Source of the DNA: Acanthamoeba castellanii str. Neff
Lineage: Eukaryota > Discosea > Longamoebia > Acanthamoebidae
DNA: 64,000 nt
Reading direction: 5' to 3'
Assembly: GCF_000313135.1 (NCBI RefSeq)
Contig: NW_004457431.1
Location: 376,623 to 440,622, forward strand
Below the pieces are notes generated by a model. The model was not told where the DNA came from, did not search any database, and saw only the letters and a program-made list of their open reading frames with translations. Position numbers and translations under genes: made by a program. Numbering within the stretch: position 1 is the first letter of the stretch; each line of letters opens with the position of its first letter. Of the stretch, positions 23,001-34,852 are shown one piece after another.

Positions 23001-25929
23001 GTCGTGGGCGCGTTGTGCTTGACGATGGGCGCGCGGAACAGGTTGTTGTCCATCATCTGCACCGTGTCGCCCGTGGGCACTTCCCCGAGGAACGGACACT
23101 CGTCCGCCTAGTGTGTGTGTGTGTGTGTAAGGAAAAGAAGAACAAGAAAGTGAGCACACACCCATGTGGCGGCATGCATGAAGAGGCGTCTGCAGAGCTG
23201 ACCGCCGGTCACGCACCTGATCCAGGAGCACCATGTCACCATCCTCTCTCGTCTTATCTGGCGGAATATCGTTGACATCCTTCTTTCTGTTACGGTGATT
23301 ATTTTGTATTAAAAGTAAGAGTGTGAGTGGCAAAGCGTTCAGGGGATTTCAATGCTTGTGTGGTGTGTCGAGGGGGCTGCATACCGATAGTAATTCAAAA
23401 TCTTTGTGCCCATGCCTACGTTGCTGAGCACCGGTGGGCGTTCCTCCAGATACTCGGCAAGAACCACCCGCCCGTCCTTGCCTGCATTTTGCACCCACGA
23501 CCCTCGTGTTAGCGCACGCACCACACACACCCACGCACACCACACACACACACACACACCACACACACCACACAAGCGGAGCGATTAGACGTACCAGATA
23601 GTTCTCGCTTCCTTCGAATGGTGCCGCTTTGTTTCTTGAATCGCGGGTTGGTGCGGGAGCCTTCGATGGGCGCCGGTGTGACCTTGATCTTCTTGGAGGT
23701 GGGCAGCCTGGTCCGTGGTCGGTGGAACAATCGCAGGTCCTCGGGCGCGAAGTTGGTCTTGAAGCTCGACAGCTTGAGCGCCGGGATCGAATGCTGCACC
23801 ACCGGTTTGCCCATATTCTTGGGGCGAATCTGTTGAAAGAATCCACGCCACACCGGTGTCAGCCAACCACTTCACACCACACACACACAACACACGCACA
23901 CACACACACCACACACACACACACACACACCACAAGCGAAAACGCACCTTGGCGAGAGCGCGGCTGGCGTTGGCATAGATGCGGTCGAGGGAGTAGTTGA
24001 AGGGGTCGAGATCCTCTTCGACCTCGTCCTCGATGATGCTGGCGATCTCGCTGATCTTCCGCTTGGGCCGTCGGCCTCTCCGCCGCTCGACCTTCTTCAC
24101 GCCCTCCTCCTCGGCTCCGATCATCTGCTCCTCGTCCTCCAGCGGCTTCTTGACATTCTCCTCAAACAGCATCTCCTTGTCGTTCAGGTCGAAGATGAGC
24201 GGATTATTTACAGCTGCCGGCGGCACCTTGCGGTCGTCCCAGATCACCGCGTCCAGCCAGTCGCCGCTGTCGTTATTGCGCGCATACAAAAAGTGGTCAG
24301 CAAACGTCTGCCCATTCTCAAGGGCGTCTGCACAGTGAAGTGGGGTGTGTGGGCGTACCTGGCCAGGTCTTCGTTGACGGCGGGGAAGAGCGACCACTCG
24401 CGCGGCTCGACGATGGGTTCGGCCTCGAGCTGCTCCAGCACCTCGCTGGTGGCGGTCGAGCTCTCCGCCGGCGCGGCGGCGGGCTTGGCGCTTTGGTCGA
24501 CGGCGCCCCACTGGCCGGCCTTTGCAGCGGGCAAAGGTGGCGAGACCGCGACGGCGGCCTTGGTCCCCACCAGCTCGCTCTCCGACACCGACGCCCGCAG
24601 GACCACCACCGACTGCTGCGGCACCGGCTCGGTCAGCTGGGCCTTGGCGGCGCCTGGTGCTGGTGCTGTCCTCGTCCCAGATGATCTCGTCCTCCCACGG
24701 CCACGTCTGCACGGCTTCGTGGACGGGNNNNNNNNNNNNNNNNNNNNNNNNNNNNNNNNNNNNNNNNNNNNNNNNNNNNNNNNNNNNNNNNNNNNNNNNN
24801 NNNNNNNNNNNNNNNNNNNNNNNNNNNNNNNNNNNNNNNNNNNNNNNNNNNNNNNNNNNNNNNNNNNNNNNNNNNNNNNNNNNNNNNNNNNNNNNNNNNN
24901 NNNNNNNNNNNNNNNNNNNNNNNNNNNNNNNNNNNNNNNNNNNNNNNNNNNNNNNNNNNNNNNNNNNNNNNNNNNNNNNNNNNNNNNNNNNNNNNNNNNN
25001 NNNNNNNNNNNNNNNNNNNNNNNNNNNNNNNNNNNNNNNNNNNNNNNNNNNNNNNNNNNNNNNNNNNNNNNNNNNNNTTCACCGACGGCGTGAGAACGAT
25101 GGCGTTGCCGCTCAGCACGGCCGCGATGGCCGGCGGTAGCACCGGACCCGAGTCGGCAGGATTCATCTGGCCCGCGGCGGCGGCGGCTGGTGGCGGCATC
25201 GAGTCCCGGGACAGCTGGCTGCTGGTGTCCTCGTCCATCTCGCTGGGCTCCTCCTCGTCCTCATCGCTGAAAAGAGCCTTCTCCATCTCGTCGAGTCCCA
25301 TCCCGCCGGCATCGACGTGTGGCTCTTGCTTGATGGGGAGAGGCGAGGCGAACACGGTGGCGGCCGACGGTGGCGCTGCGGCAGCAGCAGTTGGCATTGT
25401 GGTGGTCGAAGGTTTTGGTGCTGCGCCGTTGGCGTGCAGGGCGGCAGCGGGGAAGCTAGGCAGCGATGATGAGTCGGCGTCGTAGTCGTCATCGTAGTCG
25501 TCGCCTCCCTTCTTCGCGGCACCCGCAGCCAGCTTGGACTTGAGCGTTCGCGCCATCTCAGCAGCCTTCGCCCTCACCTCCTCGGCATCCTCTTCCTTCT
25601 CCTTTTTGATTTCGGGCTCATCCTCCTCAAAGTCATCCACCTCGCCGTCGCTCATGTCCTCAAAATCGATCGCATCAGGCGCCTTCTCTCCTCCACCATC
25701 ATCTTTTGCGGAGGGAAGGCGTCAGAATTGATACTAAAGGATCGCCCATTGTGGGGGGGGGCGTACCTGCACCAACGTTGCCGCCCTCTGCGAGCAGTCC
25801 TTGTGCAAAGCCCATTCCGCCCATGCCCAAGGCTTTAGCACCAGCCACCAATTCAGGGGGTAGCGCATCGCCGAACATGAGCAGCCCTTCGAGGTTGCCA
25901 CCCCCCTTTTTGCTGGCATTTCGCTTCAT
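19374..25929 (-). CDS. TAF1: transcription initiation factor TFIID subunit 1 (TAF1)
   Basis: Largest TFIID subunit. The N-terminus starting at 25929 ([29 protein letters not shown]) resembles the TAND region, followed by acidic [17 protein letters not shown]. The conserved DUF3591/HAT region covers about 24700-22000: [63 protein letters not shown] and APWNTTGNF. It ends with [17 protein letters not shown] and [11 protein letters not shown] zinc knuckle is visible near 21060 ([17 protein letters not shown]). The C-terminus has a single bromodomain (about 20270-19830) with [15 protein letters not shown] and [11 protein letters not shown] Ser-rich tail ends VKLLRKDD. Human TAF1 has two bromodomains; one is seen here. 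A 350-N gap interrupts the N-terminal third. The 2.2-kb exon around 20060-22260 is unusually long for this window. Confidence 0.95.
19984..20043. repeat. (GT)30 microsatellite in a TAF1 intron
   Basis: A 60-bp uninterrupted GT tract on the + strand (CA in the transcript), inside the intron that splits the TAF1 bromodomain. Shorter CA/GT tracts lie in other TAF1 introns at 23110-23128, 23519-23574 and 23879-23934. Confidence 0.95.
24728..25077. other. assembly gap of 350 Ns within TAF1
   Basis: A run of N from 24728 to 25077. The coding frame entering the gap (ending LTPSV) and the frame leaving it ([15 protein letters not shown]) are not in register across 350 bases. Either the true gap length differs or an intron lies inside. 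Confidence 0.98.
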
Positions 25930-26365
25930 CACGCTGTCTGCCGACGTAGACCTCTCCTCCACACTCCCCTGACGAGTGAGTGCCGCTGCAAATCTCTATT
26001 CGATCTCTCTTAATCTCTCTCGATTTCTGTTTAATTATTCTTATTTTCGACCTCCCTCGGTGCAAATCGAGCGCAGCAGCCCCTGCGTCCGGTCGAGCGT
26101 GGGTTTAGAACTGAAAGAAAACTGATGCCCTGGTGCTACTTATAGTCGACAAGTATACCGCCAGCCTTTGCCCAAAAATTATGGGACGCTTTTGCCTCGA
26201 AAAGGAATGAGAAAGCGGGAAAGGCCAGGCAGACCGGCCAGGAAGTAGAACCAGAAGCTCTTTGTTGCGTGGTTCAAACTCGACAGGCCACTTCAACATC
26301 TTGGACCAATGTAACATGCACAACACATATTTAAAACATATTTCGACTGATGTCCACGTCTCATC
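25930..26365. promoter_or_regulatory. TAF1 upstream region and SHK 3' flank
   Basis: About 435 bp between two - strand genes. An AT-rich, pyrimidine-rich stretch (TCTCTCTTAATCTCTCTCG at about 26003-26021) lies 75-130 bases upstream of the TAF1 ATG and probably carries its core promoter. No other gene is seen. Confidence 0.4.
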
Positions 26366-29300
26366 TCAGTCGGCCAGGCGAGCGTAGTCGGCGTCCATGT
26401 GCGAGTCGTGAGCGACAAAGAGTTGCGCGTACTTGGAACCCATCAGCGCTCGCTGGAATGGAGAACAAAGCGCGCGTGAGTGAAAGGTCCAACATATGAA
26501 TGGGGGGGGGGGAAAGGAGCAGAATACAATACCTTGAGGCCGAGGTCCTTCTTGCGAGCCTTGAGAAGCTCCTTGAGGGTGGGATACTCCTGCGAGCCCA
26601 GCGTGAAGCCGCTGCCCGCTCGGTGCTTGATTCTGTTGGTCATAACACATTTGGGCGTGAGCGTTCAGAGGCGGAGGGGCAGCTGGAGGGGAGCAGAAAT
26701 ATAAAAACGTTACCGGTAGTGTTTGAGCTGACCCTCGCTCTCCATGGCAGTAACGGTGTAGTAGCCGGGCTTGGAGCTGAAGCGGATGATGTAGGTGCCC
26801 ACCTTCTTGCCCGCCATCTGACGTTCAGCGTTCTCACTCGTGATGTCACCGTAGAAGCCGCTGTAGGTGGCCGATGACGACCGACATCAGACACACGCAC
26901 GTGCCAAAGAAGACACGACAAAGGGAGCCCGTACTTCATCTTAATGATGTCTTGAACCCGCTTGGGGAAGGTCTCGTCGGGAGTGAAAGGCCCGAACCAC
27001 TCGAGCACATTGCCAAAGTCCTCAATCGAAACCTGGCCTCCGGTGGAGTCAGCAGCGTTGGGGACTGCACGCACAAAAGGAGCAACGGCGACCAGTCAGC
27101 ATCTTGATGCCCGCCAGCAACGATACCTCAACAACAATACATACCCAAGACAAGGTGAAGCGCCTTGATTATGAGAGCGTCCTTCCACGTGGTCTTCTTT
27201 GGCAGCTGAATGCTGCAGTACTTGATGAAGGTCTGGGGGGGAGGTTGCTCCGCGGTTGGAAGAGAAACAACGGTGGGAGGGCTGGACTACTTGATCAGTA
27301 CCTTAGCGAATTCCTTCCAGGGTACGCTGTCGCGGATGGTGCCCTCCCTGGTCTTGAAGGACTTGAGCCAAAACTCGCGTGCCAGTGAGTTGGCATCGCT
27401 GATGATGGCGTCCAGCATGACTACACATATAAGGACGGAGAAGGCGGTCAGCCAATCGTTGAACCGCCCTAACGATGATAGACTGGGTCGTACTTTCATC
27501 AAGCACTTGGCCCTCGAGGATCGTTTTGAAAGAGGGACGCTTGCGGGGGTCATGCTCCAGGCACGCTCCGATAAGCTTCGCGAGTCGCGCCGGGCAGTGG
27601 TCAGGCATGGTCGGGCGCTTCTGCTGCTTCACAACATAGCGGAACACATCTGTCGGCCACATCAATAAAAACTGGTTACTTTCGCCCTCGGGAACGAGCC
27701 CACTGTGCGTTGTTAAGAGCAGGGGAGGGGAGGCGAGGCGAGAAACCAAACCTGCCACAGTCTCGAAGTCCTTGTCCTCGTAGGGAATCATTTGGGTGAG
27801 GAGCTCCCACAAGATGATGCCAAAACTGAGGAGAAAGGCACACAGAGAGAATCAGCTGTGTACGTGGTGGCGCTAGCATGGAGATCGGTGGTGACTGCGT
27901 TACCTGTACACATCGGCCTTTTCGCTGTAGGGCTGCTCCGCCAAAACTTCGGGAGCCATGTAGAGGGGACTGCCGACAGCGCCCTTCTGGTCCTTCTTCT
28001 TGATGCGCGAAAGACCAAAGTCGGCTACCTTGGCCACCCAGTTCTCATCCACCAGGATATTCTGGGTCTTGAGATCGAGATGCCTGGGCAGCGCAGACAC
28101 AGGTGAGATGGTGCTGATTGGGAAGCGAGAAGCGTTGTCAAAGCAGTAATGGAGCAGCGAAAAGACGTACAAGATGGGAGGATTGGAGAGGTGCAGCCAG
28201 TTCACGCCCAAGGCAGTGTCGCGGGCGAAGCGCATCCTCTGCTTGAACGAAATCTCATCTGGCCAAGGGAAGACAACGCAACTGTTTAGACGGGCGCCGC
28301 GCCAAGACGAAAGCCAGATCGGGGAGAAAGGCAGTCTGTACCGTCGCTGTTGTGAAGCAGATCGAACACGGATCCGCGGGGCATGAGCTCGGTGACCATG
28401 ATCAGCTTTCCCTGCTCGGGCTCCAGGCACACGCCCATCAACAGCAGTACCTGTTGCCGACAAGTACCGGCCTAAGCGCCCAGTAACATCTCGCATCTGC
28501 TCGAAGAAGCAGAGCCAACGTACATTGGGATGAAGAAGCTTCGTCATGACAGCACACTCGTTACGGAAGTCGTCGAGAATCTTGGTGTGGACTTCGCCAT
28601 CGGACTTCCAGTTGGCGTCGATCGTCTTCACTGCCACGGTCTTACCGCGCAGCTGGCCTGAAGCGCAGTGCGATCGTAAGCAACGCAAACGATCAGGAGC
28701 AAACCAACAACAATCCACATGTGCGGCGCTTGACACCGGTGAGCCACTTACCCTTCACGACGGATCCGAACGTGCCCTTGCCCAGCTTCTGCTTCTCGAA
28801 GACCTTGATCTCGGAGGGATCCAACTCCCACGTCGAGAGATCGTGCGTGAGCTCTTCGCCCTTGGTCAGGTACGACTTTGTAGATTTGCCTGTGTGTGGA
28901 GGTGCAGGAAAACGGAACGCGACCAAACGCAGACCAGCAAGACGTGGGTAAATGAAAGGGAACGGCGAGCGCAACGTTGCAAAGAAAAGGGGAGAGGGGG
29001 TTGTTGTAGAGTACCGAACACGCGCGTCTCAATGACTGAAAGAGAGGCGCTGTCGAGGATCTCATCCACCACAATGGCAGGCACCGCGAGTTTGTCCTTT
29101 TCCTTCTTCAACACCTCACGACGCACCTTTACGAGGGACGCAAGACACGCCATTAGTAATTAATCTCACGCACCGGGGGGGGGTGCGTGCAAGAGCACCT
29201 TCTGCTTGAGGGTGAGATAGTCCCTGCAGAGGCGCATGTGCTTGTTTTCGAGATCGACTTCTTGCTTCTCAAGGCTCTCCAGCTCGTCCAGCAGCTTATT

Positions 29301-29468
29301 ATCGAATTTCTTATCGATCATGCGTTTGCAAGCGGCCTCCACATCAGCGTCCAAAGCCTTCTGCTGATGCCGCGTTCGGTCAATCTCGTCCAAAATCTCC
29401 ATCATCTCCTGCGTGAAGAAGACATTCTCCTTCGGTGCCGCCGCCGTCTTCGTCTTTACACCAAACAT
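26366..29468 (-). CDS. SHK-type protein kinase with C-terminal SH2 domain
   Basis: Architecture of the amoebozoan SHK family: coiled-coil leader, TKL kinase, C-terminal SH2. The N-terminal coiled coil includes MMEILDEIDRTRHQQKALDA and DNKLLDELESLEKQEVDL. The kinase domain starts with IKVFEKQKLGKGTFGSV near 28790. VAVKTIDANW has the beta-3 Lys, RNECAVMTKLLHPN the helix-C Glu, and MGVCLEPEQGKLIMVTEL the hinge region. The catalytic loop reads HLDLKTQNILVD (Leu for the HRD Arg), followed by KVADFGLSRI, GSPLYMAPEVL, SFGIILWELLT and HDPRKRPSF. The linker contains FWLKSFKTREGTI and VSIEDFGNVLEWFGPF. The SH2 domain (about 26880-26540) has FYGDITSENAERQM, GTYIIRFSS with the phosphotyrosine-binding Arg, and YYTVTAME. 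It couples phosphotyrosine recognition to Ser/Thr or dual-specificity kinase activity. The start is the first ATG (MFGVKTKTA). Confidence 0.93.
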
Positions 29469-29709
29469 TTGCTACTTCTCCTCTCTCTGTCTATGGCGAA
29501 GCAATCCAAGCGAACCACCCGCCCACGCCAGTTCTACTTTAGTTGAGGCGAGAGGAGGAAAGATTGAGAACGCCAGAAGCGGCGCCCAACAACGCCTTTG
29601 TGGGTCTTCCCCTCTGTGCGGCCTTTCTGTCGACAAGCAAGTGGTGTGATCGGCAGCCTGACACTTCCAGGTTTTTTTATAAATATATTGGTGGTGGCCT
29701 CTTCTCTCT

Positions 29710-31154
29710 TTATGCGTCTTCCTCACCGCTGCTGCTCGACGACTCACTCTCGTCTTCTTCACCACCGGAGCTCTCCTTCTTGGACGCCGCCGGTACGGCA
29801 GCAGCGGTCTCCTCCGGCTTTTCGTCGTCCTTCTTCTTCTTGGCGGGTTCCTCTCGCTCCTCTTCTTCTTCGCCTTCGTCCGAGGAGTCGCCCTTCTTTT
29901 GCGGCTTCTTGCCCTTGCCCTTGCCCTTGTCCCCGGTCTCCTCCTCTTCGTCTTCATCACTGGAAGAGGACGACTCTTCGACCTTGGCGGCCGGCTTGCG
30001 GGCCTGCGGCTTCTTCTTCGGCGGTGGGTCATCGACCACCACCAGGCTTTCGTCGAGCGGCCCCACCACCTTCTGCTCTCGGTCCAAGACAATCCGTCGC
30101 GTGTGCGTGTGTCGTCGTTAGCGAAACGACGTCTCCAGCAGTCAGGAGCGCGTTTGATTGTGCACGCGAGTGGCCGTACCTCGTACTGCTTCTGGAACAC
30201 GATAACGGTGGGCTTGTCAAAGTTGGTGAAGCGCACGAGACGCAGCCGGCTCTTGGGGTTCTCCTGAAGTAAGTGGAGTGAATTGTTGAGCGACGTCAGT
30301 CTGGCTGGCAAATCCACGCAATCGCATATGACAAGCGGGAGTACGAACGTCGAACCACTCCATGACCGTCTTGAACATCAGCTCAGCGCACAGGGTCTTG
30401 GGGAAGCTGGTGGCGTGAAAGGAGAGAGAGGGAGGGAGGTCAGACCGACACAACCCTCAGTGAGGTGGAAAAGGGACGCTACCCGAAGATGCCCGAGCTA
30501 ATGGCCGGTATCGCGATGGAGTTCCATCTCTTCTTCTCGGCGATGATGAGGCTGCTCTTCACCGCCGACACCAGCTCCTCGGGCTCGCCTGATCAGAGCA
30601 GCGCCACCGGTGGCGTGTAAAAAAACGAGGGTCAATGAAGACGAGACATGGCAGCGGTTTGTACCCTTTTTGCCTCCGGCCCAGGTGGGGCCTACTGTAT
30701 GAATGACGTAGGGCGCCCACAACCAGTAGCCCTTGGTGAACACCGCCTCGCCCGTGGGCACTTCCTGCAACAACGCGGGCACCACGGTTCAGCGAATTAA
30801 TTTTTATTTAAATAATATTTAATACAAGTGAATGGGGAAGAATGACCCTGGGAGAACGGTGGATGGGGTAGTTGAGGAAAGAGAGGGGGGGGGTACGCGT
30901 ACCTTCCTCCTCTTGATTATGCTATCACTTTCGTCTTGAATCATGGGGCCTCCTCGTTTGCTGATTGCGCCCGCGACGCCTGAGCCGTGCATGAGCCGAC
31001 TGTTGGCGGCGTTGACGATGGCCGTTGTGTCCTCCATGGTGATGTCGCCCAATCTCAGCTCGATTCTCTGACCGTGCGGCGACGTCCATTCGCCGCACAA
31101 ATGGGTGGGCTTGCGCTCGCCATAGTTCTCAGGTCTCGCCGGTCCATTACCCAT
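29710..31154 (-). CDS. macrodomain protein with acidic Ser/Glu/Lys-rich tail
   Basis: ADP-ribose-binding macro domain, about residues 20-200, over several exons. Motifs are [20 protein letters not shown] with [19 protein letters not shown] (the phosphate-binding loop and conserved Asn), [40 protein letters not shown] and [15 protein letters not shown]. The final strand is [20 protein letters not shown]. The tail (about 30087-29710) alternates Ser/Asp/Glu clusters with Lys-rich blocks ([13 protein letters not shown]), typical of nuclear, CK2-phosphorylated proteins. The fold resembles MacroD/GDAP2-type hydrolases. Whether it removes ADP-ribose or only binds it cannot be read from sequence. Confidence 0.9.
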
Positions 31155-31299
31155 CTTGGCGAGTGGTGTGTCACGAGTGCTTGGCCTTTGCCTTCGAAGA
31201 TTTCAATCTTTACTTCGCACGCAACAAGGCGCAGCGAAAAGGCCAAAGTTTTCGTTCGCAGAACGACGAGGCACCAACCGAACACCGGGCACACGTCGC

Positions 31300-34200
31300 T
31301 TAGTCCTGGTCGCTGTCGTGGTAGTGGTCGTCATCGTAGAGCCGGTCAGCGATCTGGGCGTCGAGGAGGTCTTGCTCCTCCTGCTGGGCATCGATTTCAG
31401 CGTCGAAGAGGTCTTGCTCCTCGTCCAGGCGGGCAGCCATCTGGGCGTCGAGGAAGTCCTGCTCCTCCTGCTGGGCATCGATTTCGGCGTCGATGAGGTC
31501 TTGCTCCTCGTCCAGGCGGGCGGCCATCTGGGCGTCGAGGAAGTCCTGCTCCTCCTGCTGGGCATCGATTTCAGCGTCGAGGAGGTCTTGCTCCTCCTGT
31601 TGGGCGTCGATTTCGGCGTCGATGAGGTCTTGCTCTTCAAGGTCATCAGGATACTCGTCCTCGGAGTAGTAATCAGGATCCTCATCGTAGGGAAAGTCGT
31701 CCAGGTCGTCGTCGTGGTAGTCATCGTAGTCGTCGTAGTAGTCGTCAAAGTCATCATCGGGGTCGTCGAGGAATTCGTAGTAGTCGTCCCAGCCGCCGGG
31801 TCCGTGTGACGCGCCCCTCGCATTGCCCAGCACGAGCGAGACCAGCGGGCAGCGCCGGAGCCTCCACTGCGGCTGCTGGCCCGGCGGCCCGTCAAACCGC
31901 ACCTTCTCGAGCCGCGGCGCGTCGGCAATCTCCACCTGATTCATGCGCAGGCAGTTTCGCATCTCCAGATTGCGCAGCGCGTGGCAGCGGACAGCCACCA
32001 GCCTGTCGACGTGGACTGACGTCAGGCTCACCTGCTCTGCGTTGGGTGTGATCGCCGCCAGGTCGAGTCGAGCCCCTCGAGGGAACATCACCTCGTCGAG
32101 GCGCAGCGCGGTGACGGAGGGCAGTGCCGGTAGCGCAGAACCGAGGCTCGCTTGAGGGAAGGTGACGGCCAGGTCGAGGCATCGAAGGTACGGGCACGCC
32201 TGCAGGAGCTGCCGCATGGCGCCGTCGTCCGAGAGCGACACGCGCAGCGAGAGGTGAGTCAGTGGCAGCGACGGGTCGGCACGTGGATCGCGCGCGCTGA
32301 CGGGCAACTGGCGCGACGTGACGCTGAGCGATTGCAGGAGCGGGAAGTCGGCCACCAGCTCACACAGCCACCGGGACGTCACTCCCACGGGCCACTCTAA
32401 CAATTTGCCCAGCGCGAGGCGCCTGAGGAGAGGCGATCTCGCACGCAGACTGTCGGTCACTGTGGCGACGTCGAGACGGTCGAAGGACAGCTCGCAGGTG
32501 CGCAGCCGCGGGCACTCGAGCTGGAGGCTGGTCGATTGGTTGGTGTACAGCCTGGCCGAGAGGCGGATGTGCTCGAGGCGACCATGACACAAGCGGACTG
32601 TCTGTCCCGGTGCGGTGCCCGTCGGGTCCGGTGTCAGTTCGAGCACAAGTTCGGTGAGTGACGGCACGGAGGCGATGGCTTCGAGCGTGATGGCCGTCGA
32701 CAGGCCCGGGAGGTCCGTGAGAGTGAGCGATTTGAGGTTGGTCAGCAGGCGAAGAGAGTCAACGAGCTCGGCCGTGCCGCATTCGCAGTCGGTCACCTTG
32801 AGGTACTCCAGCTTGGGCACTGCGCTGAAGACCGCCCGCCACATGGATCGCGCTGGCGACGGGGCTGTCGCCTCGGCGGCCGGAGGGTCGGGCTGGTCGT
32901 CCGGGTTGTCGTTGGTGATATCGAGCGAGCTGAGCGTGAGGCGGCGGAGGTGGGCCAGCCGAGGGAAGCCAGTGCCGAAGTCGGCAAATGTCCAGTCACC
33001 CTCGAACAGGGACAGCTTCTCGAGCCGAGGGCAGTGCTGCAGAAGGGACAGCGATATGCCGTTGAGATCCAGGTTGACGCACTCGGCCAGGAAACCCGGC
33101 ACCGATCTGACCAAGTTGCGGGGTGCACGTAAGTTGGGCGCCTTGTGAGCCTACGCTGCACGGGAGTTGGTGGCGTACCCGGTGGCTTGAAACTTCTCGT
33201 TGATCTCAACGGCGTGATCGGCGGTGAGCACGGCATTGCGAAGGCTCGGGCAGGCTGTGAGCATGTCCGCGTAGCTGGTGGTTGTGGGGAGGTGAATGCG
33301 AGGGAGCTTGAAGCCCAGCTCGTGGAAGGAGGCGAGCCGGCCCGACTGCCAAAGAACCTCCAGCGTGCGCATGGGGATCTCAGGCACACGCAGTCGGCGC
33401 AGGTGCGGCAGCACCACCGAGCCCGTCTCGCCGCCCTCTTCGGTGTCGGAGACCGCACTGAAGGGAGCTTTGCTCAGCCGGTCGGCAAACGTGAACGGTG
33501 GTAGCTCAGCATCGAGCACGAGAAACTGGGTGCATGAAACCGTCATGAGATCAATGTGCGAGTCAGCGTGTGGCGTGCATGGTAGTAGTATACCTCCAGC
33601 ATGGGGCAGCTCGCCACCAACACTTGGTACAGGTCTGTGTCGTCTTCGCCAGGCTCTGGGGCGTTCTCGGGTCGCTTCAAGCGCAACTTCCTGCGTAGTG
33701 CGTACACAAGGTCACCGTGGTAAGAGGGTGCGTCATGTGCTGGGGGTGTCACTAGCGGGGCGGCGTGGATGGGGTGGAAGAGGGAACGTACCTGAGGTGC
33801 GGAAAGGCTTTCAAGTGACGCAGGCCCTGCAGGGTGATGTGCGGGCAGCCGGAGAGGTTGAGCTCCTGCAGGTGGTTCTGTGCTGCGGGGCTCTCGGCCA
33901 GCTCCTCCAGCCACTCGTCGTCGACGGCCACATGGGCCTCGGCGGGCGCATGCTTCGGTGGCGAGACGTCGATGGAGGAGATGTTGCTCCACAGGCTCGC
34001 TGTCGCGCGCAAGGCCTCGTGGGGCAGATGGCCCCACTCGCTGCATGGCACAACCGCCTCAAGATCAGCACAACAGCGGCTGGTCGCGAATCGATGGGAG
34101 GAGGTGCGCACTTGAGGGGCAGGTGATGGCGGCCAACAGAAGGTGGGTCGAAGAAGGCCGTCAGCCGGGCCACCAGTTCGAGGGACTGTTGGTCTTGCAC

Positions 34201-34514
34201 GAGGCGCCAGCGTCGCATCGCCCCCACCACACGCGCGCTCAAATCGCCGCCCATCTCTCCTACCCTAGGTGCGCCAAATCAGAGGAAGAAGAATCGAAGT
34301 GCTTCGCCAGATGAGGAGGAAGGGCGTACTGGGTGGCAACCATCTGGCATGTAGCGGCCGAGGTCGCTTGAGGCACGAGGGCCACCACAGCAGCATCAAA
34401 CAGCGTAGTCCATGACGCAGCCACGCTCCCCACGCTCCTCTTCACCTCCGGAGCAGGCGCCAGGCGCTGCGTGCCTGTCCACTTCTTCTTGTTCCTCCTC
34501 TTCCTCACGTCCAT
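31300..34514 (-). CDS. leucine-rich-repeat protein with acidic tandem-repeat tail
   Basis: An LRR protein, probably of the large amoebal F-box-like LRR class, though no clear F-box was recognised. The start at 34514 (MDVRKRRNKKKW) is inferred: a first exon with SWTTLFDAAVVALV splices by a GTACG donor to GGDLSARVVGAMRR. If that exon is not used, translation starts at 34254. LRR segments include LQELNLSGCPHITLQGLRHL, LPHLRRLRVPEI, LPRIHLPTTTSY, CPRLEKLSLFEGDW, LAHLRRLTLSSLDI and VPKLEYLKVTDC. They continue through LRRCPLVSLVLG. The C-terminus turns very acidic (Asp/Tyr-rich) and then becomes seven 14-15 residue repeats. Function is likely protein binding; the partner is unknown. Confidence 0.78.
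31339..31640. repeat. seven tandem 42-45 bp coding repeats
   Basis: Encodes alternating units EEQDLIDAEIDAQQ (14 aa) and EEQDFLDAQMAARLD (15 aa), seven in all, on the - strand at the end of the LRR protein. Nucleotide identity among units is high, so the array is likely length-variable. The units would form an acidic helix or coiled coil. Confidence 0.9.
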
Positions 34515-34852
34515 CTTCCGCCCTGTGTCTTTTGCTTTTCTTATCACATTTTCTGTTTTCTTTTCTTTTTTGCCGAAGCGGCCTTGGCAACGAGAGAGAA
34601 GCTTGCCACGCAAGAAGAAGAGCGAAGCTGTGCACGAGAGTGCCGGTATCGTGACTTCTACTTCCCTTCCACGGCTGCTGGGTTTCGGATAAATAGCACC
34701 ATGACCTGCTTCTGTGCTCCTTCACGACGACACAAGACCGAATCGAACGCCGAAACCGAGCATAGCCTACCTGCAGCACAGCCGGGGTAATACAGAATCG
34801 AGAAGCGGATTAATTCGAGCATCGACCGAATATATCCATCCACACAAGAGAG
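34515..34852. promoter_or_regulatory. divergent promoter region between the LRR gene and Rab32
   Basis: 338 bp between divergent starts. It is T-rich near 34545-34575 (TTTTCTGTTTTCTTTTC) and contains GATAAATAGCACC near 34688. No gene is supported. Confidence 0.4.

Noticed and set aside
24293..25139. Open frames reading through the N gap
   Set aside because: Continuity through Ns is artificial.
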